DNA of 64,000 nucleotides from Citrobacter amalonaticus (GCF_018252635.1 NZ_JAGTXM010000001.1:124122-188121), one strand, 5' to 3'; shown: positions 43,748-53,351, counted from the first letter of the stretch. Notes: generated from the sequence alone by a model not told the origin. Made by a program: numbers and translations.

Positions 43748-45864
43748 TGATAAAAATGACGACCACGATCCCGAATCTGATCTTTCAGGAAGAGACCAAC
43801 GAGTGCGGCCTGGCGTGCGTGGCGATGCTGGCACAGACGCAGGGACAGCCCGTTTCGCTGGCAACATTGCGCGAGTGGTTTCCGGCCTCTGACCACGGAA
43901 CCTCAATGGATACGCTGATGCGTATCCTGGCGCGACTGGGCATTGCGACAACGCCAGTGCTGTTTGAACACGATGAACTGAGCTCCCTGCCGCTGCCGGC
44001 CATTTTGCATTACGGCGCAAGTCACTACGTCCTGTTGGCCTGGCGCAAAGGCAACCACGTGTGCGTGATGAACCCGGCGATTGGTGAGCAGTGGCTGCCG
44101 TTTGCCGCGCTTAAGCAGGAGATCAGCGGCTATGCGCTGATTGTGGAACCTGAGCAGGCGTTTGCCGCAGACCCTGATTTACCGTTGTCAACAACCGCGG
44201 AGACCGCGCCGCAGGCGATGAGTATGCAGGAGACGGCGGCGGTGCCAGGGATCTATCGGCTGATGCTGCTGACCTTCCTCGTCTCGCTGACGCTGTTTCT
44301 GATGCCGACGATGGTGAGCAACGCCATTAACCAGGCCTTCTCCAGCGTGGCGAACAGCGACTTTCCCTACGGCTGGTTTATCCTGGCGTTTGTCGCCTCC
44401 TCACTGATGGCGCTGGGCGTACGGGTGATTAGCGAACGTTTTATCAAACGCTTTGTGCTGATCCACAGCGGCGTGGGGTTTTCTCGCCTGCTCCGCAACC
44501 CGCTGCGTTTTTTTGAAAAACGGGCGCCGGGGGAGATCTTCAGCCGCTTCACGGCCTGGCAGATTGGTCTGCTGCAAAAGATTGAACTGGATAATGGTCT
44601 GCGATCCGACTGGGTGATCTGTACGATCGCGCTGGCGATCATGTTCTGGATTGCGCCCGTGCTGGCGGCGATCTCCGCCGTCGGCGTCACGGTAATGGGG
44701 ATCATCAGCGTCTGGGCGGTGATCCGCGACCGTTGGTTCACCCAGCAACTGCAACTGAAAAGCGCCACCCTGAACGATTTTTTCATGGAGACCATTCAGG
44801 GCATTTTGACCGTTAAAACCGCCGGACTGGAAGGACAGCGCCAGGGACAGTTCGCGGGTTTCAGTCGCGATCTGTTTTCGTGTCTGCAACGCCAGAAGAT
44901 TTACCAGCAGGTGAAAGAGGGACTGTATCAGCTCACCGGGAGCCTGGAAATGGTGGTGTTTATGCTGGTGGTATTGCCGATGGTGCACAGCAAACTGATC
45001 TCATTGGGCGATTTTTTTGCCTATAGCTTCCTGCGGCAAATATTCACCTCCTACGTCACGCGGATCTTCTACGCCATCATCCAGAAATCTCAGTTGAATG
45101 TGATCGACACCCGCGCCCATGCGCTGTTTGCGCCACGGGACGAGGCGGCACCTGCTTCGCTGGCGGCGCAGCTTCCCGTCGATACGGTGCCGGATCTGAC
45201 GTTTGCGTCGTTGTGCTACGGCTACGATCCCGCAAGGCCAGTGTTGTCGTCGGCTTCGCTGTCGCTGCGCGCGGGTGAGCAGATTGCAATTGTCGGTGAA
45301 TCGGGTGCGGGTAAGAGCACCTTATTGCGTCTGATTGCCGGACTCTTTTCTCCGCAGGCGGGGGGCTGCTATGCCGCTGACACGGCGCTTACGGCGCCAC
45401 AGCTGGCGCAGTTTGTCTGCCTGCAAAGTCAGGAGGACATTCTGTTTAATGCCTCAGTTCGCGAAAACATTACGTTGTTCGATGCGCACTACCGCGAACG
45501 CGACCGTGGGCGGATTGAGGCATTGCTGGATTCCCTCGCGCTGGGCGAGGTGGTACGTGGATTACCGGGCGGTATTGACGCCCTGATCCGCGAAAGTCAC
45601 GCGGCGCTGTCGCTCGGCCAGCGTCAGCGGTTATTGCTGGCGCGCGCGCTGTACAGTTCCCGTCCGGTGTTATTGCTCGATGAACCGACTGCCAATCTTG
45701 ATGACGATACGGCGGCCATTGTGATGGAAGCGATTCACGCGCATTGCCAGAAAGCCGGTAAGTCACTGATTGTGGTTACCCACAGCGATGCGATTCTGTC
45801 GCGTTTTCAGCGGGTTTATCAATTGACTGATGGCAAACTCAGCCCGCTGGAGGTCAACGTATGA
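43747..45864 (+). CDS. C39-peptidase ABC exporter
   Basis: A 705-residue bacteriocin-type transporter. The N-terminal C39 peptidase has Gln14 and Cys20 (QEETNECGLAC) and His93 (GASHYVLL). The third catalytic position, 16 residues later, is Asn109 (MNPAIG) instead of the usual Asp. A six-helix membrane domain spans about 170-450. The C-terminal ATPase has GESGAGKST, the signature LSLGQRQR, Walker B LLLDEPT and the switch His in VVTHSD. It should cut the GG leader and export the peptide across the inner membrane. Its start overlaps the previous stop by one base and its end overlaps the MacA-like gene by ATGA. Confidence 0.92.
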   Translation: MIKMTTTIPNLIFQEETNECGLACVAMLAQTQGQPVSLATLREWFPASDHGTSMDTLMRILARLGIATTPVLFEHDELSSLPLPAILHYGASHYVLLAWRKGNHVCVMNPAIGEQWLPFAALKQEISGYALIVEPEQAFAADPDLPLSTTAETAPQAMSMQETAAVPGIYRLMLLTFLVSLTLFLMPTMVSNAINQAFSSVANSDFPYGWFILAFVASSLMALGVRVISERFIKRFVLIHSGVGFSRLLRNPLRFFEKRAPGEIFSRFTAWQIGLLQKIELDNGLRSDWVICTIALAIMFWIAPVLAAISAVGVTVMGIISVWAVIRDRWFTQQLQLKSATLNDFFMETIQGILTVKTAGLEGQRQGQFAGFSRDLFSCLQRQKIYQQVKEGLYQLTGSLEMVVFMLVVLPMVHSKLISLGDFFAYSFLRQIFTSYVTRIFYAIIQKSQLNVIDTRAHALFAPRDEAAPASLAAQLPVDTVPDLTFASLCYGYDPARPVLSSASLSLRAGEQIAIVGESGAGKSTLLRLIAGLFSPQAGGCYAADTALTAPQLAQFVCLQSQEDILFNASVRENITLFDAHYRERDRGRIEALLDSLALGEVVRGLPGGIDALIRESHAALSLGQRQRLLLARALYSSRPVLLLDEPTANLDDDTAAIVMEAIHAHCQKAGKSLIVVTHSDAILSRFQRVYQLTDGKLSPLEVNV

Positions 45865-47012
45865 CGCCGAAATCGCGTTGGCTACTGATTGGCGGTGGTC
45901 TGGCGCTGGCCGTCGCGGTGAGTGCCACATGGGCGACGCTGGCGTCGCCTTCGCCGCAGGAGAGTTTACCGCTGGAGACCATTGGTACGGGCAATATCGA
46001 AAAGGTGGTGCTGGTGACGGGGGTGTTGAAACCGGCGGTGCAGGTTAACGTCGGCGCGCAGGTTAACGGACAACTGCGCAAGCTGTACGTGCGCCAGGGC
46101 GAAAAGGTGCGGAAAGGACAACTGCTGGCGGAAATTGACCCCACTTTGCAGGAGTCAGATCTCAACAATACGCGCGCGCAGCTGGCCAGTGCGAAAGCGC
46201 AAAAGCTGTCGGCGCAGGCGACGCTGTTACGTTATCGCCAGGAACTGAACCGCCAGCGCATGATGTTGCGTGACGGCTCTGCCGTGCGCAGTGAATACGA
46301 GCAGGCGAAAGCGCAATACGATGCGCAGGTGCAGCAAATTGACGTGAGCGACGCGCAGATTGTGCAGGCGGAGATGGCGGTGAAAACGGCGCAGGCCAAC
46401 CTCAGCTATACCCGTATTGTGGCGCCTATCGACGGCGAAGTGCTGGGCATTGTCACCCGGGAAGGGCAGACCATCGTCTCCTCGCAAACGGCGCCGACCA
46501 TTCTGGTGCTGGCAGATCTCGACACCATGCAGGTTCAAACACGCATTTCTGAAGCTGACGTGCAAAAAATCCATCCCGGTCAGCCGCTGCGCTTCTATGT
46601 CATCGCGAATCCGAATAAACGCTACGCCAGTACGATGGGCTTCGTACAGCCTGCGCCGCTGGAAGCGCTGGAAGCGCCCGGCGAGGGCAGCAGGGGCGGC
46701 AATCAACAGGCGATGGCGGTGTACTACACCGGCACCTTTGAAGTACCTAACGCCGGGCGCGAGCTTAAAACGTCGATGACGGCGCAGGTATTCATTCAGA
46801 TTGCCGAAGCAAAGAATGTATTGCGCGTGCCGGTCGCGGCGCTCGGGCAGGCGCTGGACACTGAGCGCTACACCATCACTACGGTAGAAGACGGGAAAAC
46901 GCGCACCCGCACGATCCGCATTGGGATCAACGACCGACAGTACGCCGAAGTGCTGGAGGGATTGCAGGCTGGCGATCGCGTGGTGCTGGCGCAGGACACG
47001 GTGCGAGGATAG
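45861..47012 (+). CDS. MacA-like periplasmic adaptor (HlyD/RND-MFP family)
   Basis: A 383-residue membrane-fusion protein. It has an N-terminal anchor (WLLIGGGLALAVAVSATW), a lipoyl half-motif near VGAQVNGQLRKLYVRQGEKVRKGQLLAEID, a helical hairpin rich in Gln and Ala (about 95-175), the second lipoyl half (YTRIVAPIDGEVLGIVTREGQTI) and beta-barrel and membrane-proximal domains. It matches E. coli MacA in size and plan. It would link an inner-membrane ABC protein to an outer-membrane channel; the next gene is MacB-like. It might also serve the C39 exporter, which has no other adaptor here. Confidence 0.9.
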   Translation: MTPKSRWLLIGGGLALAVAVSATWATLASPSPQESLPLETIGTGNIEKVVLVTGVLKPAVQVNVGAQVNGQLRKLYVRQGEKVRKGQLLAEIDPTLQESDLNNTRAQLASAKAQKLSAQATLLRYRQELNRQRMMLRDGSAVRSEYEQAKAQYDAQVQQIDVSDAQIVQAEMAVKTAQANLSYTRIVAPIDGEVLGIVTREGQTIVSSQTAPTILVLADLDTMQVQTRISEADVQKIHPGQPLRFYVIANPNKRYASTMGFVQPAPLEALEAPGEGSRGGNQQAMAVYYTGTFEVPNAGRELKTSMTAQVFIQIAEAKNVLRVPVAALGQALDTERYTITTVEDGKTRTRTIRIGINDRQYAEVLEGLQAGDRVVLAQDTVRG

Positions 47013-47015
47013 CGG

Positions 47016-48947
47016 ATGGAACCGATTATCGTTTTACGCCAGGTTTGCCGGACATTCAGCGCGGGAAGCGAGACGCTTGCGGTGCTAAGCGACATTTCAT
47101 TGACCATCCACAGCGGTGAGATGGTAGCGATTGTCGGCGCCTCTGGTTCAGGGAAGTCCACGCTGATGAACATTATCGGTTGCCTGGACAAGCCTTCTTC
47201 CGGCGAGGTGTTAATCAACGGTACGCCGGTGCACGACGCTGACAGTTTGCACCTGGCCGATCTGCGCAGCCGCTATCTGGGGTTTATATTCCAGCGCTAT
47301 CACCTGATGCCGTATCTGACGGCGGAAGAGAACATCGCCATTCCTGCGCTGTACACCGCGATGTCAGAGCCAGAACGCACTGCGCGAACCCAGCGTCTTG
47401 CACGTCAGCTTGGCCTGGAAAACCGACTCCAGCACCGTCCCGCCCAACTCTCTGGCGGGCAACAGCAGCGAGTGAGCATCTGTCGGGCGCTGATCAACGG
47501 TGCGCATATTATCCTTGCGGATGAGCCCACCGGCGCGCTCGACAGCGTCAGCGGCAAGGCGCTAATGGATGTGCTTCACCAGCTGCATGCGGCGGGGCAT
47601 ACGGTCATCATCGTCACCCACGATCGCGACGTTGCCCGGCAGGCACAGCGAATGATTGAGATCAGTGACGGGCGAATTATTCGCGACGTTCAGCACGCCG
47701 CCGTTCGCCGTCCGATTGCGTTGCCGGCGCAGGATAATGGACGTGCCTCGCTGGGACGCCGTCTTCATGAGGCAGTCCGTATGGCCTGGCGTTCGCTGCT
47801 CGGGCACCGGATGCGCGCGTTTCTCTCCATGTTGGGGATCATTATCGGCATTGCGTCGGTGGTGTCGTCGATGGCGGTAGGCGAAGGCGCACGGCAGGCG
47901 ATCATGAGCGAGATTGGCAAACTGGGAAGCACCACGCTGGAGATCTATCCCGGCACGGGGTGGGGCAGTAAGCGTCCCGATATGGAGCGCGCATTGTCGA
48001 TGGATGATGTGCGCAGTTTGCAGGCGCTGCCGTGGATCATGGGCGTCTCGCCGGTGGTCAGCAGTACAACGCTCGCGGTTCGCAAAGGGCTCGACTCCTC
48101 TATGATGCTCTCTGGGGTTTCTCAGGACTTTTTCGCTCTTCAAGGGCTGCGTTTTGTGCAGGGAAATGGCTTTACCGCGCGCGACGTCGCGGAAGGCGAA
48201 CCGGTGTTGATTCTCGATGAAACCGGGCGCGATACGCTGTTCCCCGGTGGAGAAAATCCGCTTGATGAGATTGTTCAGATAGGCGGCGCGCCGTGGCGGG
48301 TGATCGGCGTGGCGACACGTCCCGGCCCGAAAGTGGTGGGCGGATTTATGGCCGCCTGGGTTCCACATACGTCATTACAGCAGCGACTCACCGGCGAAAA
48401 ACCGTTGGAATCGTTGATTCTGCGTTTTCTGCCGCCGCTGGAACCGCATGAGGCGGCTCAGCGGGCGGAACGTCATCTGCTGCGGGAACATGGCAGGAAG
48501 GACTTCTTTATCCAGACGGACGATCAACTGGCGAACGCGCTGCAAAAGACCTCTGACTCTATGTCGCTGTTGATCACCGCCATTGCAGCGATCTCCTTAC
48601 TGGTAGGCGGCGTCGGGGTGATGAACATCATGCTGGTGTCGGTAACCGAACGGACCCATGAAATTGGCATCCGCTTATCCGTTGGCGCGCGTCCCTCGGA
48701 CATCATGAACCAGTTTCTGATTGAGGCCGTGATGATCTGCGCCCTTGGTGGGCTGCTCGGGGTGCTCGGGTCGTGGGTGGCGGGACATCTTTTCGCCTTT
48801 GCAACCGATGCGTTCTCCATGGTGTTCACCGCGTTTCCGGTGCTGATGGCCTGTGGGTTTTCTGCCCTGATCGGCCTGACATTTGGCTATTTCCCGGCGC
48901 GCAGAGCGGCTCGCCTCAACCCAACTGAGGCGCTGGCTCGCGAATGA
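47016..48947 (+). CDS. MacB-like ABC transporter
   Basis: A 643-residue protein, the size of E. coli MacB. The N-terminal ATPase has GASGSGKST, the signature LSGGQQQR and [11 protein letters not shown]. It is followed by a membrane helix (about 275), a large periplasmic domain and three C-terminal helices with the FtsX-like pattern [24 protein letters not shown]. MacB works as a mechanotransmission pump that moves peptides or drugs from the periplasm through MacA and TolC. Here it probably expels the mature peptide or an acylated product. It overlaps the outer-membrane gene by ATGA. Confidence 0.93.
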   Translation: MEPIIVLRQVCRTFSAGSETLAVLSDISLTIHSGEMVAIVGASGSGKSTLMNIIGCLDKPSSGEVLINGTPVHDADSLHLADLRSRYLGFIFQRYHLMPYLTAEENIAIPALYTAMSEPERTARTQRLARQLGLENRLQHRPAQLSGGQQQRVSICRALINGAHIILADEPTGALDSVSGKALMDVLHQLHAAGHTVIIVTHDRDVARQAQRMIEISDGRIIRDVQHAAVRRPIALPAQDNGRASLGRRLHEAVRMAWRSLLGHRMRAFLSMLGIIIGIASVVSSMAVGEGARQAIMSEIGKLGSTTLEIYPGTGWGSKRPDMERALSMDDVRSLQALPWIMGVSPVVSSTTLAVRKGLDSSMMLSGVSQDFFALQGLRFVQGNGFTARDVAEGEPVLILDETGRDTLFPGGENPLDEIVQIGGAPWRVIGVATRPGPKVVGGFMAAWVPHTSLQQRLTGEKPLESLILRFLPPLEPHEAAQRAERHLLREHGRKDFFIQTDDQLANALQKTSDSMSLLITAIAAISLLVGGVGVMNIMLVSVTERTHEIGIRLSVGARPSDIMNQFLIEAVMICALGGLLGVLGSWVAGHLFAFATDAFSMVFTAFPVLMACGFSALIGLTFGYFPARRAARLNPTEALARE

Positions 48948-50323
48948 AAAGACGGCTTGTATTGCCCGCACTTTTATTGCTTGCGGGGTGTAGCTCACTG
49001 ACCCGTAGCGACTATCAGCGTCCGCTGCTGTCATTGCCCGCTCTATGGCAACCTGCTACCGACAACGTGTCGGAATATGGCTGGCAGCGTTTTGGCGATC
49101 CCCGGCTGTCGCGGGTGATTGAACAGGTGCTGGAAAGCAATAACGATCTCGCTGCGGCGGCCATCACCGTGCAACAGGCGCGTGTGGCTGCGGGGTTGAC
49201 GGACACCAATATGACTCCCGATGTGGCGGTCAGCGGTTCAGCCAGTAACAGCAAAAACGTGCGTCGGGGAACCTCCGCGCAGGAAAACTACAGCAGCGGC
49301 ATCACCATCACCTGGGAACTGGATCTGTGGGGGAAACTGGCGCGAATTCGTGAACAAAGTGAATGGGAAGCGGTGGCGAGCGAGCAGGATTACCATGCGA
49401 CGGTACTCACTACGATGGGGACTACCGCCCAGCTTTACTGGCGTATCGCGCTGTATAACCAGCAGATTCGCAATCAGCGTGACGGTCTGGCGATCTCGCA
49501 ACAGACCGTGCAGCAGGTGCAGTCATGGTTTAACGCCGGGAAGGTTAGCCAACTTGATGTGTTGCAGTCGCAGCAGTCTTTGTTGGAACGAGAGAATCAG
49601 TGGCGAACGCTGGTTCAGCAGCGCCAGAACACGCGCAATGCGCTGGCACTGTTGCTCAACAGACCGGCAGAGCAACATGCGGATGAATCGCCTGCGCTGG
49701 ATGTCAACCAGCAGGTGCCGATTGCGCAAAAAACACCGCTGCGGGTGATCGCGCAGCGGCCTGACATTCAGGCCGCCGAGTCTCGCCTGCGCGCAGCCCT
49801 TGCGGGTTACGACGCCTCACGGCTGCAGTTTTATCCCGCGCTTTCTCTGGATGCCTCATTGAATGCCGGCAGCCAGATCTTCAGCCAATGGTTCAGCGAT
49901 CCGATCCGCTCGATTGGCAGCGCGCTGACGCTGCCATTTATCCAGTGGAACACCCAACAGCTCACCGTGAAACAGGCGGATCTCGCGGTAAAACAGGCGG
50001 CAATAACCTTCCGCTCGACGGCCTACGCCGCGCTCGCCGAAGTAGATGAAGCGATGGAAAACCGCGTGAGTGCTGATGAACAGCGTGCACGACTTCACCA
50101 GTCGTTGGCCCTCAGCCAGCGACGTTTAACCCTGACGGAAAGCCGCTATCGCGCGGGCGCCGTGGATTTTCAGACGCTGTTGAACGCGCAGGACGATCTG
50201 TTGACGACAGAGAACTCCCTCGCACAAACCCAATACGACTACCTCTACGCCACGTTGCAGCTCTGGCTGGCGCAAGGGGGTGGCGAAACGCAATACAGGA
50301 TGATGCAACATGAAGCTGAATAA
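48944..50323 (+). CDS. NodT/TolC-family outer-membrane lipoprotein channel
   Basis: A 459-residue outer-membrane factor with a lipoprotein signal (LLLLAGC, Cys16). It shows the duplicated TolC plan: helical hairpins rich in Gln/Ala (SNNDLAAAAITVQQARVAAGLTD and the later LSQRRLTLTESRYRAGAVDF repeat with FQTLLNAQDDLL). It should trimerise and give an exit duct for the MacA-MacB pair. Having its own lipoprotein channel makes this exporter independent of host TolC. Its 3' end overlaps the ketosynthase gene by 14 bp. Confidence 0.92.
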   Translation: MKRRLVLPALLLLAGCSSLTRSDYQRPLLSLPALWQPATDNVSEYGWQRFGDPRLSRVIEQVLESNNDLAAAAITVQQARVAAGLTDTNMTPDVAVSGSASNSKNVRRGTSAQENYSSGITITWELDLWGKLARIREQSEWEAVASEQDYHATVLTTMGTTAQLYWRIALYNQQIRNQRDGLAISQQTVQQVQSWFNAGKVSQLDVLQSQQSLLERENQWRTLVQQRQNTRNALALLLNRPAEQHADESPALDVNQQVPIAQKTPLRVIAQRPDIQAAESRLRAALAGYDASRLQFYPALSLDASLNAGSQIFSQWFSDPIRSIGSALTLPFIQWNTQQLTVKQADLAVKQAAITFRSTAYAALAEVDEAMENRVSADEQRARLHQSLALSQRRLTLTESRYRAGAVDFQTLLNAQDDLLTTENSLAQTQYDYLYATLQLWLAQGGGETQYRMMQHEAE

Positions 50324-51563
50324 TGAAGTTAAGCGGGTCGTCGTTACCGGGTATGGCGCCGTAACCCCGCTTGGGGCGTCGGCTGATGAGAGCTGGCAGG
50401 CGATAATGGATAACCGGCTGGGTTATCGCTATGTCGATAAAACGGCATTGAATATCAACACCCATTTTCTCGGGCTAGTGGATAACGAACCGAGCCTTGC
50501 AGGGGTTCCTGCGATTATTCGCCGTCGGCTGCCGCGTTTTGCCCGGCTGACCGTCGGCGCGGCGCGTCAGGCGATAACGATGGCTTTTGGCCTCAGGCCG
50601 CCACAGGAGTACTACAGCACGCTCGATTGTGGCGTGATCATGGGGACCGGCTGGGGGGGACTGGACGAAAGCTACGACGCACAAAGTGAATTTGCAAGCA
50701 CGGGTGTCGCCTCGCCGTTTAACTGTTTTTATTCGATGCCCAGCGTCACCACCGCGGCATGCAGCCAGTTCTGGGGGCTCAATGGCTATCAGAATACGGT
50801 CATTGCCGCCTGCGCGACGGGGACGATCGCCATTGGCGACGCTTACGAGGTGATTCGCAGCGGCAGGGCGAAGATGATGCTGGCCGGTGCTGGAGAGTCT
50901 CTCACCAGCCACTGCGCGGTGTGGAACATTGACGTGCTGGGCGCGCTGAGCAAGGAGTCATCGGATCCGCAGCGCGCCAGTTGTCCGTTCAGCGCCCATC
51001 GTAGCGGCTTTGTGCTGTCGGAAGGGGCGGCGGTGCTGTGCCTGGAAGAGCGAGAAGGGGCGCTGGCGCGCGGCGCTACCATTCTCGGCGAGATTACAGG
51101 CTACGCCAACTTCTCTGATGCCTGGGATTTCACTTCACCGGCGGAAGACTGTCTTGCCCGCGTGCAAACTATTACCCACGCGCTGCAACAGGCGGAACTG
51201 AAACCGGAGCAACTCGACTACATCAACGCGCACGGTACCTCCACGCCGCTGAACGATATCAATGAAACGCAGTCGCTAAAAATGGCGTTGGGGGACGCGG
51301 TGTGGTCCATTCCGGTTTCCAGTACAAAATCGTACTCCGGGCACTTAATCTCCGCGGCGGGCACCTTCGAGAGCATCGTCTGTTTGCAGGCGATTGCCAA
51401 CGGCATTATCCCCGCAACGGCGAATTTCCAGCAGGCGGATGAGTGCTGCGATCTGGATTATGTGGTTGAAGGCCATCGTCCGGGCAATGTTCGTCGCACG
51501 CTGAACCTGAGCTTCGGCTTTGGTGGCGCGAATGCGGCGTTGATTCTGGAGAAGCACGTATGA
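50310..51563 (+). CDS. FabF-like beta-ketoacyl-ACP synthase
   Basis: A 417-residue condensing enzyme of the FabF (KAS II) type. All catalytic residues are present: Cys168 (AACATGT), His308 (NAHGTSTP) and His345 (SGHLISAAG), with Lys340. It should condense malonyl-ACP with an acyl-ACP. It is the first of four fatty-acid-type genes placed directly after the exporter and overlaps the outer-membrane channel gene by 14 bp, so the sets are co-expressed. It is distinct from the housekeeping gene, which lies in the fabHDG-acpP cluster in enterobacteria. Confidence 0.92.
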   Translation: MKLNNEVKRVVVTGYGAVTPLGASADESWQAIMDNRLGYRYVDKTALNINTHFLGLVDNEPSLAGVPAIIRRRLPRFARLTVGAARQAITMAFGLRPPQEYYSTLDCGVIMGTGWGGLDESYDAQSEFASTGVASPFNCFYSMPSVTTAACSQFWGLNGYQNTVIAACATGTIAIGDAYEVIRSGRAKMMLAGAGESLTSHCAVWNIDVLGALSKESSDPQRASCPFSAHRSGFVLSEGAAVLCLEEREGALARGATILGEITGYANFSDAWDFTSPAEDCLARVQTITHALQQAELKPEQLDYINAHGTSTPLNDINETQSLKMALGDAVWSIPVSSTKSYSGHLISAAGTFESIVCLQAIANGIIPATANFQQADECCDLDYVVEGHRPGNVRRTLNLSFGFGGANAALILEKHV

Positions 51564-52366
51564 TGCCTCTCCATTACAATCAACAGGATGCCCGACGCTG
51601 GGCCGCGTTTTCGGGCGATTACAATCCGGTGCATTTTGACGAGGCGTGGGTGAAAGCGCGGGGGGGACGCGGGCTCAGCGTGCATGGGATGCGTGCCTTG
51701 CTGGACGTAAAACGGTTTATCAGCCCACCGGTCGACGACGCACCGTATCTGAAATGTACTGTGCGTCTGCGCCGACCGCTGTGGCGGGATACCGCCTATC
51801 GCCTGATGCGCGATATGAATAAGCGTGTTGCGGCGTCAGTGCGCGAATTCTCTGCCGAAGAGGCCTGCCTTTCCTGTCAGCTCACGCCAGAAAAACACCT
51901 ACCGCTTATTGACGGCGAAAGCCAGCGCGTGCTGGATTCTTCGGCGCTGGCCGCGTTGCATCAGACGTTCATGCCGCTGCTTCCTGACGCCCAACAGTGG
52001 CATTTTCTCGACGCCCTGTTGTTTCGCCATCTTCTTCAGGATACGGCGTTGTTACGCCAGCAGGCCATTGCCACCCTGCTGCCGGCGTGTCGGACGCTGG
52101 ATGCGCTGTTTGCTCTCTTCCCTGTCGTACAGACCCATCAGGAAGTCATTTTCGACAGCCATCTGTTGGCTCCCTGGCGAGCAGAGTCGTTACCGGAAAA
52201 GCTTGAGATCGACACGTTGCCTGCCCTGGTGGTCGGCGACCTTGCGAGTGGCGCGGTAGTGGTGCGAATTGCCGCACGAACCTGTTATCAACATCACTAC
52301 ATTAGCAATGCCGTGACGCTGAAAGTCGGCGCACTGACAAAAGGAAAATCGAATGAACCAGCATGA
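51560..52366 (+). CDS. MaoC-type hot-dog dehydratase/hydratase
   Basis: A 268-residue protein. The N-terminal hot-dog carries the MaoC hydratase signature FSGDYNPVHFDEAW with Asp20 and His25 as the catalytic pair, followed by GLSVHGM. The second half looks like a degenerate hot-dog without a clear active site, so the protein may be a double hot-dog. It should interconvert 3-hydroxyacyl and enoyl thioesters, taking the FabZ role in this mini pathway. The start overlaps the ketosynthase stop (ATGATG), and its end overlaps the ACP gene by 14 bp. Confidence 0.82.
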   Translation: MMPLHYNQQDARRWAAFSGDYNPVHFDEAWVKARGGRGLSVHGMRALLDVKRFISPPVDDAPYLKCTVRLRRPLWRDTAYRLMRDMNKRVAASVREFSAEEACLSCQLTPEKHLPLIDGESQRVLDSSALAALHQTFMPLLPDAQQWHFLDALLFRHLLQDTALLRQQAIATLLPACRTLDALFALFPVVQTHQEVIFDSHLLAPWRAESLPEKLEIDTLPALVVGDLASGAVVVRIAARTCYQHHYISNAVTLKVGALTKGKSNEPA

Positions 52367-52604
52367 AATAATCTACGACAAAATCAGTGAAATGATCTGT
52401 GACGCAAAGGACCTGACGCCCGATGCTCTGACGCCAGAGACGACGCTGCCCGAGCTGGAGCTGGACAGTCTCGACTACGTTGAGCTGATGGTGCTGGCGA
52501 AGCGTGAATTTAACGTCACGCTTAACCCCGAGATGTTCATGAAAAATCCCACCATGACGCTTCGCGAACTCAGCCAGCGCATTGCGCAAGAAATGGCAGG
52601 TTGA
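52353..52604 (+). CDS. Acyl carrier protein
   Basis: An 83-residue acidic four-helix carrier protein. The phosphopantetheine site is Ser39 in LELDSLDYVEL. It should be primed by a host phosphopantetheinyl transferase and carry the growing acyl chain of this cluster. It differs from housekeeping AcpP in sequence. It lies between the dehydratase (14-bp overlap) and ketoreductase (1-bp gap) genes, so all four are translationally linked. Confidence 0.92.
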   Translation: MNQHEIIYDKISEMICDAKDLTPDALTPETTLPELELDSLDYVELMVLAKREFNVTLNPEMFMKNPTMTLRELSQRIAQEMAG

Positions 52605-52605
52605 T

Positions 52606-53343
52606 ATGGCAAAGAAATGGATGCTCATCACCGGCGGCAGTCGTGGGATCGGCCAGGCGTTGGTGAGTCACTTATTGCCCGAGTGGAACATCGTCTTTAC
52701 CGGTCGTAACGAGGTCGGTATCGCTCGCACGCTGGACATCGCGCAAAGCCAGAGTACGTCGACCTGGGTGAAAGGATTTCGCTGTGACGGCAGCGATGAG
52801 GCCAGCGTTGAGCAGTTAGCTATATCGCTGCTTGATACCTATGGCCCGCCGGCCGCCATCATCCATAACGCTGGCATGACGAATGATGCGCTGCACATCC
52901 ACCAGAAAGCGCGCGACTGGCAAGAGGTGCTGGGAAACAATCTGGTTGCGGTGGTGAACTGGAATCGTCTCCTGCTGCCTGCCATGATGACCCAGGGCAG
53001 CGGATCTATCGTGTTTATGTCGTCCGTGACGGCCATTAAAGGCAATAGCGGGCAGACGGCCTATGCCGCCAGCAAAGCGGCGATGATTGGCCTGACGCGT
53101 TCGCTGGCGCGAGAAGTGGGGCGCTTTGGTATTCGGGTTAACTGTCTGGCTCCGGGACTGATTGAAGGCGAAATGGTGGAGGCCATTCCGGAAGCCCGAT
53201 TGAAAGCGATGCGGCAGAATATTCCGCTGCGCCGTCTCGGGCGCACGCAGGATGTTGCTCGTGCGGTCTCGTTTCTGGTCGGGGAAGGGAGTCGCTATCT
53301 CACCGGCCAGACGCTGGTGCTGGATGGTGGTTTGTCCGCCTGA
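52606..53343 (+). CDS. FabG-like 3-oxoacyl-ACP reductase
   Basis: A 245-residue short-chain dehydrogenase. The NADPH motif is GGSRGIG (residues 10-16), NAG is present near 88-90, and the catalytic set is Ser140, Tyr153 and Lys157 (SGQTAYAASKAAM). It ends with YLTGQTLVLDGGLSA, the usual FabG C-terminus. It completes one condense-reduce-dehydrate set. No enoyl reductase, malonyl transferase or thioesterase is encoded here, so the product is either unsaturated/hydroxylated or finished by host FabD and FabI. It is the last gene of the operon. Confidence 0.93.
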   Translation: MAKKWMLITGGSRGIGQALVSHLLPEWNIVFTGRNEVGIARTLDIAQSQSTSTWVKGFRCDGSDEASVEQLAISLLDTYGPPAAIIHNAGMTNDALHIHQKARDWQEVLGNNLVAVVNWNRLLLPAMMTQGSGSIVFMSSVTAIKGNSGQTAYAASKAAMIGLTRSLAREVGRFGIRVNCLAPGLIEGEMVEAIPEARLKAMRQNIPLRRLGRTQDVARAVSFLVGEGSRYLTGQTLVLDGGLSA

Positions 53344-53351
53344 GAAGGAGA

